Below are positions 11,945-22,967 of a DNA stretch of 64,000 bases, piece after piece. The notes beneath the pieces were generated by a model, which did not search any database, was not told the DNA's origin, and saw only the letters and a program-made list of their open reading frames with translations. The stretch covers positions 406,080-470,079 of the forward strand of contig SCFE01000112.1 of the NCBI GenBank assembly GCA_004352715.1, in the 5' to 3' direction. The stretch comes from Hofstenia miamia. Taxonomy: Eukaryota; Xenacoelomorpha; Acoela. The stretch's first letter is position 1. Each line of letters opens with the position of its first letter. A program made the position numbers and the translations under genes.

Positions 11945-13250
11945 ATATAAACTTATATTGATGTGAATTTAAAAAAATTCCTAAAATATATAAAGTTGAT
12001 ACCTACAACTCAAATTACAATAGGATTATTAAAGTGCCTTGCCTAATAAATTAGACCAATATCCAACACACATTCGACATTAATAATATATTTCGTGTTT
12101 CAATTCAATTTAAATCATTTCTTAAACAGTCATTACTGATTGCAGAAGTTTCTAATACATTTTGATGTATTAATGTTTAGCTAATATTTATTTGAAAATG
12201 ATTTTCTCATACTCATAAGAAATAATAAAACTTTACTTTATAATGAATTTTTGTGCTAAATAAGGGACATTTTCCGACGCAATACTAAAAATAGGATTTA
12301 CTGTAAATCACTATTTACCTCTATTTACAGAAATTTAGATTGTCTCCTGAAGTCCTGCTTTTATTAATTCATATTATTATAGCCCTTCGTAAGAAAGAAA
12401 GATGTAGTTAACTATAGGCCCATGCCGAAAGATCGAAATAGCCAAAAAATAATTGCATCCAAAATGAACGTACCCCAAATGCGATTTTCTTCCAAGCACC
12501 TACGAAAGTTAAATTTCTCATCTTTGCTCATGTCCGCAACAACAAGACTTCCAGAACGCCATCAATATACTTCATGAAATAAATGTAGAAGATTGTACAT
12601 AAAATGATTAAATAGCGTCGTACTCGGTTATTCCGGGAAATATGATAGACTGTCTCTAAGATAAATATCACTATTAAGTTATTGGGCTTTCTTGTTTTCA
12701 TCAGAATTTCTTGGAAGATTGAAGGCATTAACAGTACTATTGAGCAAGCAAAAATTGTTTTAGGGCCATTGAAATGGATAAAATCGTGTGTGGAATGTGG
12801 ATTTATTTTGTGGTTATTTGGGATAATCTGCGACAATGTCAATGTTGTCTTCTTTCAGAAGTATTCAACCTTCTTCGTCATTTAATAACTTCATCTGCAA
12901 AAATTGCCATGATATTGCACTTATGTACACCTGTTCACTTCATTACATGAAATATTTTATATAGTATATTGGAAGCTTTCGTCAAAAACGACTGTATATG
13001 TGTTTCACTAAGATAAATTCAATCTTGTTCAAAATTCAACATTCATTCATTAAGGCCTCCATGTGAATGTGCAATTTATAATCTTCTTGAATATATATCT
13101 CCAAGATTCTTTTCTAGATATGCGAGGTAGTGAAGAGGATTTGGAGAATAGACACATAATGTGATTCTTCATGGTATGTTCAACCTCTAATGTCATTTAT
13201 TTGCATTTGTTATCAGTACTCAGGATGAAGTTCTTTTCGTTCCACTGCTT
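11945..13250. other. AT-rich stretch, nothing recognised
   Basis: Both strands were read. The longer frames are low-complexity and lack domain features or splice context. Confidence 0.4.
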
Positions 13251-13251
13251 A

Positions 13252-13253
13252 GC

Positions 13254-13306
<53 letters not shown>

Positions 13307-13345
13307 TCATCATCATCATCATTGTCATAATCATCATTATCGTTT
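13252..13345. repeat. (TCA)n trinucleotide repeat
   Basis: A nearly pure run of CAT/TCA triplets with a few interruptions. Translations to poly-Ser or poly-Asp are artefacts of the repeat. Confidence 0.95.
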
Positions 13346-13581
13346 TGGGATAGCAGTTTGCTCCCCTTCCCCCTATCTTCCAACTGAGATCATTGAATGA
13401 TACCGGAGACACAATATTAATATTTTGGTATTATTACAAATTAGTATATAGAAAGACCTAATAGATTCAATAAAAGCCATGTTGTACCCTGGTACTTTAA
13501 TACATTACTGCACTGTATGATTGAAGAAAGTATTGGAAATCCCCATCAAATTACTGATTAAAAAACTATGCAACTGAGAAT

Positions 13582-13618
<37 letters not shown>

Positions 13619-15464
13619 CATTTTATTCACCAGTCTGTGTAGCAATGTAGCTCTTGATAAAGGCGCATTTAGGGAAGGTGACACTGGGCAATACCCCTCT
13701 CCTCCGGTTAATTATATTATAGAATCTAACAGTAGAATCTATTTGGACCAAGAATTAGGTTGAATCTTAAAGCTAGTTCATTTTATATAAGACATCATGA
13801 ATTTTTTTCTGTTTGCTGGAGATGTCACATGCATATCATAGATTTATATGAAGAGACTATTTTGAATAAATGAATTGTTTTAAGATTGCTATGTTACTAC
13901 ATATGTGAAAAATTACCGTTGAGAAAAATGTCTGCATGTGTTATATTTACTTCTGAATTTATAAATAGAATTTTAGTTCTAAAAAACAACTCATAACATA
14001 AGCAAGCCTAAAATATAATAATGGTGTCTTTTCTTAAAAGACAGAAAATATAAATTTTCACATTTTGCATTGAGAATGGAGTTCAACTTAATGTAGTGTA
14101 TTATAGATTATACACCACGCATAGAAATATAGATCTAAAAAACATATTGCATATGCATATATCAATATGCATTGCTTTAAGATCGTCGATCACATCGTTG
14201 AACGGCTTTGCTTATAGTGAAAAATTTATATTATGTCAATCTTAAAAATTTTTAGGCAATGAAAATGCAAAGGACGAGCTTATGCTGAAGCCTATTTTTG
14301 TTTTGCCTCGTGATTATTTATTATATGTGTCTATTGTTAGTTATATTATAAACTGCAATTTAAATTTTACCAAGTAACCCATGGTCAACGAAGTGTTATA
14401 TTGATGTTACACGTCCGTGTTGTTCTACGCTTAATTAATCTTAATTGCGCATGCTAAGATGACGAAATAACCGATTAAAACGAAAGTTATGTTGAATTCA
14501 ACAAATATTTACGGAGATTCATTTTGCATAATAGATTTGCACAAAATATCAAAAAACGAAGTGTTAGAAACCTAGAAACATAACAAAAAATTAATTTACG
14601 AATATTTTTTATAATAGCATTAAAAGCAAAAAAATCTTCTTTTTGAAAATAATGGATTTATCTATCTTAGAGATGAAAGTGAGGCGGGTCGACCCATGGG
14701 ACAGGATGGGGCGGGGAAGGTCGAGCTGGCATGGGGCTAGATTTTTCTAATGTGGGTTGCCATCGGGCAAGTGTAATGCAAAAACACTCTTTAATTAAGA
14801 AAATTTTAAATAAGTGATTGCCGCCAATTTTAGAGATTGTAAAATATATTTTGATATCAAAGTTCCCTTCTTTAAAAAATTCGATTTACTTGAAAACTTA
14901 ATCGCATTTTAAAACATTAATTACCATGAATATTTAGCTCTTGGTTAAACTTTGATTCTATTCAATGATATCAGCAAGATCATTTTGATCTGATTTGTAG
15001 TCAATAGGCTTTGCAATTACATTGGAAGGAGTGTAATTTTCATTGCATAAATGTATTACATAAAATATTAGTTTATAAAAAGCTTTATAGAGTTAAAATT
15101 TCGTTCTGCTATTGATAAGGTTATTAATATGCATTTGTATCACATTTGTTATTAAATACCTATAGATAGTAATAGTAGAGATCACATTTTAACAAAAGAT
15201 TCTGTATCTTCTATGAAGTAAGGATTCGAAATATTTAAGTGGTGGTGTGGTGTAGTACAATGAAAATTGTCTAGAACAAATATGGGCAATAAAATATCGA
15301 AAATAGCTTTGGAGTAGAATTTTTGAGAACTGAATTTAGGACTGTAGAATATAAAACTTGGGCAATGTGGGGCAGTTGTCAACACGAGGAAATGGGCCAG
15401 GGCTCAAATTTTGTGGGCCAGGGCAGGGCATTTCACAAAAATCCGCTCTTCTTCTATCTGTGAT
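13346..15464. other. AT-rich DNA with GC-rich patches
   Basis: A (TA)n run lies near 13,587-13,616. G-rich patches at about 14,684-14,770 and 15,362-15,430 carry GGCGGG and GGGCCAGGGC words and may be old transposon ends, but no pair of ends could be matched. Confidence 0.3.
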
Positions 15465-15549
15465 CTCTCTATCTGTCTATTTATCAATCTATCAATCTAT
15501 CTATCTACTATCTGTCTATCTATCTATCTATTTATGTATCTATCTATCC
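15465..15549. repeat. (CTAT)n tetranucleotide repeat
   Basis: Imperfect CTAT/CTGT units run for about 85 bp. Confidence 0.9.
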
Positions 15550-17188
15550 AAAAACTGATTTTTCCAATGTATTTGTCCCTTAAGGGTCGGCATTGCAATC
15601 CATTGAGAGCTTCCTAGGTGATTCACTCCGTTATTAGTTGCTAAATTCGATCATGGCGACATGCTTTCTGAATAATATTTTCTAAGTTTAGGTTAAAACT
15701 ATCAAAGTTCAGAATAGTTTTTTAAGGCTTGGGCCATGGCTAGTGACCGGCTACGGTCTGAGCACTTACCGTTTTTGGCTACTATAAGCTAAACTTTCGT
15801 TTTGATTTGCAAAATGAATTAAACAGAGTTTAATGAGTATTATTCAAGGTGAGTGTATGTCCAAATACATTATGAGAAATATAGTAAATATTGTATTATA
15901 TAATTTATATACATGTATAATACAAATGTTACTGCAGAGAATGGCCTTAATATTTGCGGCCTCGGCCAGCTGCGGCTTTTAAAATCATGGGCGCGATCGG
16001 CCATGTCTACAAATAAAAATCAGCCACCAGCCAATGAGCTCCAGCTGCAAAACACTAGAATAAGTGTTATAGGTTTCGCATTTATAGAAAAACCAAATAA
16101 ATTTGTACACGTTAATTGATATAACTCCAGGTACCAAATACTAGTTCTTATTATAAAGATACTTAAAATTGTACACAATCAAATATATAAGTGTCATTTT
16201 TATATAGATATGTTTTATAATCAATTAATGACCTCTGAAAATAGTTGGGTTTATTCATCTGAATATTAAAGGTGAATTGATTTACGAATTTCTTGTTCCA
16301 TAGAAAATCGTGTGTAATTTTGAATTAATGACTGTTTATTCGATCATGGAAATATAGTTGGCCATGAGTGAAGCTGAACCGAAAGGCAGACGTAATCCAG
16401 TACTGGTCTCTATTTACTTTAAAATAATAACTGTTTTATCACCAAACAAGAAGCAGAACATAAAGGCGATAGTAAACATAATAAATGCACACGAATAATT
16501 GATTGCAATCAGTGAGCATTTGGGTCAAATGCTGATATCGGAGGATCGCGAAGCCGAGTGTGTATGGCGGGCCCTTTGAGAAAAGTTAGCGCTGGGGCGA
16601 TGTAATTAGCAACAAGGTGCAAAAACCAACAGACTTCTTCAAAATAGCAACTTAATCAAATGCAATCTGGGCCTAACCAGACAGAAATCAAGTTAAATAG
16701 AAATTCATTTAACAAAAACAATCTTAATATACAATAAAGTTAATGCGCTTGTATAGAATTTGACATCAGAGATTATATATTCTTCCACATCAACTTGAAA
16801 TTTAATCATGTAAATAATAAATTAAAAAGTTTGAAATGAGCTACCACTGAGTTCACGCCTTTGGACGATATTCACATTGCCTGCCTTTGTATTTTATCTA
16901 CATTGATCTATAAATTTATTTAGAAAAAATTTAATGCCTTATAGTTTATTTTCCTTACTATACAATTCCACTCTTCTCCCCGATTAGTGATTCTTCATTG
17001 GTTGCTAGTGGTTATTGAGACTTATCTGAGGTTTCAAATTGTAGACTTGCGTCCCTTATTTCAAAAATTAGTCTGAATTATTAGACATGGTAGAAAAATG
17101 TGCATATTCAGAATGTATGAATGAATAAAATTTCTTGTTTATGACTTGAAACCAAATTTTGAAACATAGTATAAATACAAAACTAAAG

Positions 17189-17219
<31 letters not shown>

Positions 17220-17710
17220 TCAGTGCTGAGCTAAAGTCTGCGGTAGAGAAAAATTATCAGATTATTTTGCAAATAGAAGAGATAGAATTAAAATTTTTGT
17301 AATCATCAAATTAACAATTTATACAGCCAACCATTATGTTGAATGACATAGACTTCACACAATGTCTACAGAAATATGCTGATATTTCTGTTAGACGTAC
17401 ATGCTGAATATATCCAAAAGAGGTGTGGGACTTAGCTGGCTCACCTGCACTTTTACGAAGTACTACAACGTTCTATGGGCTAGAGGTCTTGTGAGCTTCC
17501 TGGCGATGGTTCCAAATCAAGTATGCGGTGGTTTTGAGTAATTCATTTCTTAGCAACTCTTGCTGTATGAGAGAGTGGAGGTGAAAATGACGTAAGCAAT
17601 ATTTTGCATTGATGTTGCTACAAGAGGTTTACATGTATATTAATTGTTGCTTTGAGCTTTGATTGGATTGTCTAAAATATACATATGCATTTACATATTT
17701 ATGTACAAAC
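15550..17710. other. AT-rich DNA, one possible SINE head
   Basis: A (TA)n run lies at about 17,193-17,219. At 17,426-17,535 the plus strand has a weak tRNA-like A-box (TTAGCTGGCTCACCTGCA) and, about 80 bp on, GGTTCCAAATC resembling a B-box. This is too weak to call a SINE from one copy. Confidence 0.3.
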
Positions 17711-17873
17711 CAGTGGCGGAGCTACAGGAGTGCCTGGGGGCTATGTCCTCCTCCATTTTGACACCAGATCACCCTTCCCTCAGAGAATATAGGAAGTAGC
17801 TTATTAGAACATTGCAATAAAATTGCTATATAGTTTTCGTTGCCTTCCCCCTAAATTGCATGGGCTGGCTCTG
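17711..17873. mobile_element. hAT-like MITE, 163 bp
   Basis: It starts CAGTGGCGGAGCTACAGG and ends GGGCTGGCTCTG, imperfect mirror images. The perfect 8-bp duplication GTACAAAC lies at 17,703-17,710 and 17,874-17,881. No coding capacity. Confidence 0.9.
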
Positions 17874-18844
17874 GTACAAACTGTGAAACCTATTTCTTAT
17901 ATGTCGTCGGGAATTTGGACAAAAGTTTAAGTTTCAAAATGAACGCAATTATTATTTTATAATTTAGAAAAGATAAAAAATAAAAATGATCTGTTAAAAT
18001 ACTAAGCATAATATCAATTTTAAAGAAAATAAGTCATCAACATTTAATTTCAGGGGCAAAGTAGAAGCACTCGTAGCACAGTGCAAATTTGACCGTACTT
18101 GGGTGTTAATAATCCTGACAAACGAAAAGCAACGTTCACTATCACCATTGTTGACAGGGATTGAAAGTAGAAGTCTAACAAGGGTGCGCAGTTTTCACAC
18201 ATGAGATTGGGAGATCCAATCTGTTTGAGCTCGTGCATTTTTGCCCAAACTAATTGATACTGGCCATCTGTGCAATATTAGCTTCGTCTGCCATTTGATC
18301 ACTGGTCTACAGTCAAAATGCTGCCTTATCAAAAACAGTCAATTTTCGCTAATTTCAGGTAATTGAAAACAAAATCACATCAAAAATTGTTGATTGCTTC
18401 TGGTTTGTGAGATATGGCAAAATGCATATTTTCCCAATTTCCACAAAAGGTTAATTTTGTCAAATCAGCAATCATAACTTCCTCTGTCCACCACTAAGCA
18501 GCACTATTTAGAATTATTACTAAATTAATTGATTGAATTTAAATAGTGTTGTTCATGCATCTCTGATGTAATTTCATTACAAATTGTAATTTTAGTTCTA
18601 CCACACTATTTTCAGCACCTACTGCCATTAAATATTGATAATTACTCTGTATATAGAGCCTATAATTGTGCATGATTCCTTAATAAAAAGTTTTTATTCA
18701 TTCTGTTACATCAGTGACACAGTTATGTGCCATCATCTTCTACTGAACATCACTGGATCACACAAGGTGACTGAATGATCTTGTCAGAGACTATGAACTC
18801 CTCAAACACAAAGCAGAACTGTTATGTTCTAGATTGCAACAGTA

Positions 18845-19860
18845 AAATTTATTGGTTAATTTCTTCCTTATAGAAGGTGACTTTGTCTATTGCAATGACA
18901 TTAATGGCTTGATAGAATTACTCAGCATTAGTTACAATTCACACCAATTGAGGCTCTTCATAGACTCTTCCAAAAGACAAGTCTTAAATGTGTTCTACTA
19001 CACAATGGTAATGTTTTATCATCAATACCAGTTGGCCATGCTTTTCACATGAAAGAGATTTTAAAAATTTAAAGCAGCTTCTGAGATGTATTCACTATGA
19101 TGAACATTATTGGCAGCATTATTGGGAGATTTAAAAGTGGCTGCTCTTTTGTTTGGTTTACAAGATGATTACACAATCTATTGCTGCATTTGTGTGAATG
19201 GGACAACCACAATAAATAGTCACATTTCATCAAGAAAGACTGGCCACTACAAAAATACCTATAGTCTCGTAAGAAGAATGTTCAGCATCCAGCACTTGTA
19301 TATTTGAAGTTGATTTAGTTGCCACCCCTTTATATCAAACTAGTGCTTAATAATAATTGTTGAAGGTTATGGACAAAACAAAAGCTGTTTTTCAATACAT
19401 TCGAGAACAGTTTCCAGAATTAATCAAAGATAAAGTCAAAGAAGGCGGATTTGTTGTTCCTCACATTTGTCATCTTATGAATGATGAATGAATTTGATCA
19501 ATTACTGAAAAGAAAGGAAAAGAAAAGGTTGCATAGTAACACAGCTTTTGGGAAATAAGAGAGCAGAAAATCCAAGGATATGGTGCAAAATCTTCTGCTT
19601 CTGGAAGCCCACAATGACCTAAGATTCAATTTATCTCTAAAGATCCACTTCCTGCATTCACATCTTGACTTTTTTCCATCAAATTGTGGTGCAGTTAGTG
19701 ATGAACATGGGGAGAACTTCCACCAAATATTGCTGGCATGGAAAAAGGCATCAGGGAAAATGGAATCAATCAATGTTGGCTGACTTTTGCTGAAAGAAAG
19801 TGTCCAGAGATCTTCAATCTGCTGAGTATAAAAGGCTAAGCATGAAGAGGCAGATGAATG
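18845..19860 (+). pseudogene. Decayed copy of a repetitive protein family (DEHGE type)
   Basis: Several plus-strand pieces in different frames line up in order with a protein family that I recall as abundant and repetitive in many invertebrate genomes. Near 18,893: CNDINGLIELLSISYN and RLFIDSSK. Near 19,122: GDLKVAALLFG. Near 19,390: FQYIREQFPELIKDKVKEGG. Near 19,640: KIHFLHSHLDFFPSN followed by VSDEHGENFHQ. Frameshifts and stops between the blocks show the copy is dead. The family is probably transposon-derived, but I cannot assign a superfamily, and element ends were not found. Confidence 0.7.
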
Positions 19861-20214
19861 TTCTGTGAGGATTGATTGACATGCAGAATGACATTTTGAC
19901 CTTTTTCACTTCAAGTATATGATTGCCTCATCTGTTGATTAACTTTTTAGATTAACACCCACAAACTTTGATGTGAATTACCTTGTTAATGTTCTTTAAA
20001 TGCCTTACTGTGTTTACTAGAATTTTCTGTATATTGCTTTGGCCTAAGTACCAAAAATTGTATCTTAAAAACAACAGCTAATCAGGTTTTTCATGGCCAA
20101 ATTCGGTTTCAGCAACACAAAATTAGCAAGCAGTGAATGTTTTCGTTAAGTAAACAATTTGTTTTTGAAAAATTGTAAATTCCTTCCGTTTTCAATTCGT
20201 CAAACTTATCTTGG

Positions 20215-20610
20215 AGAAGATGTATCCTTGGAGGCATTTTAACTAGTCGTACAGCAGCGTTCGGCAGGTCGGTAAATTTGCGAGTTTCAGTTCGTTTCTC
20301 TATATTTGAAAAAACCGTCGGAATGCAAACAAGGCTGTCTATAGAATATTATACACGTATAATCACTAATATTATTTAAAAGCTCGCGATATTTATAGAG
20401 AATTATAGACTCTCGACATGCTTGAAAAAGGTAACTTATATCATTAACGATGAAAAAGCTCTCGCTTTCTATATCGGGATTTCTCCTATTCCGAACTGCC
20501 TGTTCATCGGGATACCTGTATATTTCCTCTAAAATCCGGGTACTCCTAACGAAATAGGAATAGTTGGACAGTCTGTACGAATATGCATATGCATAATATA
20601 TACAAAACAA
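20215..20610 (-). other. Two overlapping unassigned minus-strand reading frames
   Basis: One frame (20,610-20,287) gives 107 residues including TRILEEIYRYPDEQAV. Another runs from about 20,345 to 20,115 and includes KFTDLPNAAVRLVKMPPR. The stretch has more CG dinucleotides and more even composition than its neighbours. Neither frame shows a known domain. It could be a decayed exon or a transposon fragment. Confidence 0.25.
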
Positions 20611-20643
20611 TACAGTTCACAACACATTCACAATGGAGCATTA

Positions 20644-20647
<4 letters not shown>

Positions 20648-20683
<36 letters not shown>

Positions 20684-20715
20684 ATTATAAATTAGTATAT
20701 TATATATAAATTATA
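20648..20715. repeat. (TA)n and TAT-rich repeat
   Basis: TA units pass into imperfect ATT/TATA repeats. Confidence 0.85.
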
Positions 20716-21183
20716 TATTATTATATTAACAAAAAACAACTCAATAATATTTTAAGCAATATTCAACGACAATTAAGTCACAAACAAATTGAAATTTGTT
20801 TTGTAATATTATATAATTCTATATTTTGATATAGATCAGAAAATATATTTTATGGGTGCCCATGGATCATTGTGGATCAAAAATAAGGCTCATAGATAAA
20901 TTTTTATTAAGTAAAATAGCTTAAAATGAACAATGAATTTAACTCAAAACCATTTTTTGTACAAATCTGGCGACATTGCACATGGATAACAACCACATTA
21001 CACAATGGCATTTAGTTAAATTTATACTAGTGTTGTTTTAAAATAACGTTCATAGACAAAGTATATTTGCAATTCTGAAATTTTGAAAGAGAAGAAAGAA
21101 AAAGAATTTGAAAATGTTTGTAGCCTTTTGCATAATTGTTTGTGCCGCATTGTATTCTTACTATATTATCAATATTAAAATTG

Positions 21184-21385
21184 TGTGTTGACAACTAAGT
21201 TCTTGCGGTTATTTTCAACTTTATTGAGTTTAGAAAATATATCTGTTATATAGCAATATTTTATTCCCAGATCATCAAAATGGAATGTCAAATTAAAAAA
21301 AGTGTACACTTTCGAAATCTCCTTCTCTTCGCATTTAACAAAGGCTTAGCTGCTGCAAAAGCTGCTCGTGAAATTTGTGTTCTTG
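21184..21385 (+). mobile_element. 5' end of a mariner element, truncated
   Basis: TTGACAACTAAGTTCTTGCG at about 21,188 resembles mariner terminal repeats. About 75 bp on, ATG 21,280 opens MECQIKKSVHFRNLLLF-FNKG..AAKAAREIC, the N-terminal helix-turn-helix (HTH_48 type) of mariner/Mos1 transposases. Similarity stops after Cys; the catalytic part and the other end are absent. Confidence 0.8.
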
Positions 21386-21639
21386 AGAAAACTGTACTTA
21401 AAAATTACATATTGTACGCATACTCACTGACGAAATTAGTCATCATAGGTATCTTAGAAACGTGATTTTACTAAATATAAATTTTGGAAATAAAATTAAC
21501 CTCAAAAATATTCCAATTGCATTTAAAAAACTTGAAACTCACTTAATATTTAAGCTTATTTGTCTTAGCTTTTTCATGCTTTAAGGTTGCAAATGAAAAA
21601 CATAATATAAGAGGCGTTAGAAGAGAAAATGAAGTGAGC

Positions 21640-22260
21640 GTTACTGTCTCATTCAACAGAGTCAACAGTGGGTCAAACCATGATCCAGATCCGGGCTTCA
21701 ACCCCTGGACCGGCTTAATAATGAGAATCCTCTGGCAACCCCTGTCAGGGTTAGGGTTAAAATTAACCCTGATCAGCGAAGTGAAGCCAAAGGCCGAACT
21801 TAAGTTGAGAGGGTCGTTCTTTTCCACCAACCAAGACTAATAACGGCGGTAACTTAGTGAGTGCCTGCTCCACCCAAAAAAACTACTGTGACAGCAAATC
21901 TGCTACAGTGGTACAGCAAACGGTCTTTACCTATCCCATAGGCCAAAATAAAAAGTTTTCACTAATATGACTACCGTATGAGATGCACTCATAGCTAGGA
22001 AAATAGCAACATTCTTGCAGACAGTGTCCACTACAAACTAAACAGATAGGCTCTACGATTCAACGTCCTCATGTGTACAAAGTACACATGCCACCACCTT
22101 AATTTACCCCATTGCTTAATGTTCTCTGACGCGCCGTGCAAGCCTCATTTACTAGGAGGGCTTGGGAGCATTGACCTTTAGGTTCCCAGATGGCCAACTA
22201 CTAATGTTGCACGAACAATGTACCAATACCTACCCTACAATGCGATCTTGCGATGGTTAG
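21640..22260. other. Compositional island of unknown origin
   Basis: About 600 bp with clearly more G and C than its surroundings on both sides. It contains GGGTTAGGGTTAAAATTAACCC and a short ORF on each strand. No exon, tRNA, or matched transposon ends were recognised. It may be a SINE, Helitron piece or other repeat. Confidence 0.35.
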
Positions 22261-22850
22261 CATGCCCCGAATAATCTTATATAAATTCCTAAGTTTTGGG
22301 CTTCTGGTAAAGTTTGAGCATAAACCAATATAGATATTGACAGTGCATATTATGATCTTGAGAATGTAGCAATGATAGTCAGGAGAATATTGTAATTCAA
22401 AAATCAAGATGGGATGAGAATATATAGATTACTTTGGAATGTGATAACAGAATTTGTTTTTCCAAACTTTGAATTTGCGGATGGCTTAAATCTCGATACC
22501 CTGCTGCTCATGTGCGAATCGATTACTACTAATAACAATTTGCGTTCACTATTCATTATTTGCAACACCACTGAAACATTAGAACTACTTGTGAAAACTT
22601 TCTAATAAAGATCCAAAGCTTTACTTCACAAGACCGTTAGCTATTTTCATTATATTAATTGAACAATTACTTTAATCGCACATTCAAATCTTTGAGCAAC
22701 TCTGTCTATAAACAAATGCAGGCCAAGATGGTAATGATTGTAATCTCTCAAATCAAACGCCTCACTGAATAGATGTTTAAATTTCATCTTGTCAATTACA
22801 CGTGTCATCAAATCTTGGCTTTCAATATGCTGTTTAAACTAGCACCTTGA

Positions 22851-22967
22851 ATGGAGTCACAGCCTGCAGAGAAACCATTGCCGCAAACCACTAATGTCAC
22901 AAGGCAAAATACTAAAGTCAGCTTTGATGTCCCGCCGATCACTAGATCTCAAACAGATATTCCACAG
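22851..22967 (+). CDS. Exon 1 of the unrecognised gene
   Basis: 39 codons from ATG, directly after an in-frame TGA, ending in CAG before GTTGAA. Pro/Thr-rich and hydrophilic. Confidence 0.55.

Noticed and set aside
13171-13412. Poly-Ser/poly-Asp protein-like frames
   Set aside because: Produced by the TCA trinucleotide repeat read in different frames.
14684-15430. hAT-like element between two G-rich patches
   Set aside because: The patches do not form convincing inverted ends and no 8-bp duplication was found.
17426-17535. tRNA-derived SINE head
   Set aside because: A- and B-box matches are weak, no cloverleaf can be drawn, and no second copy was seen.
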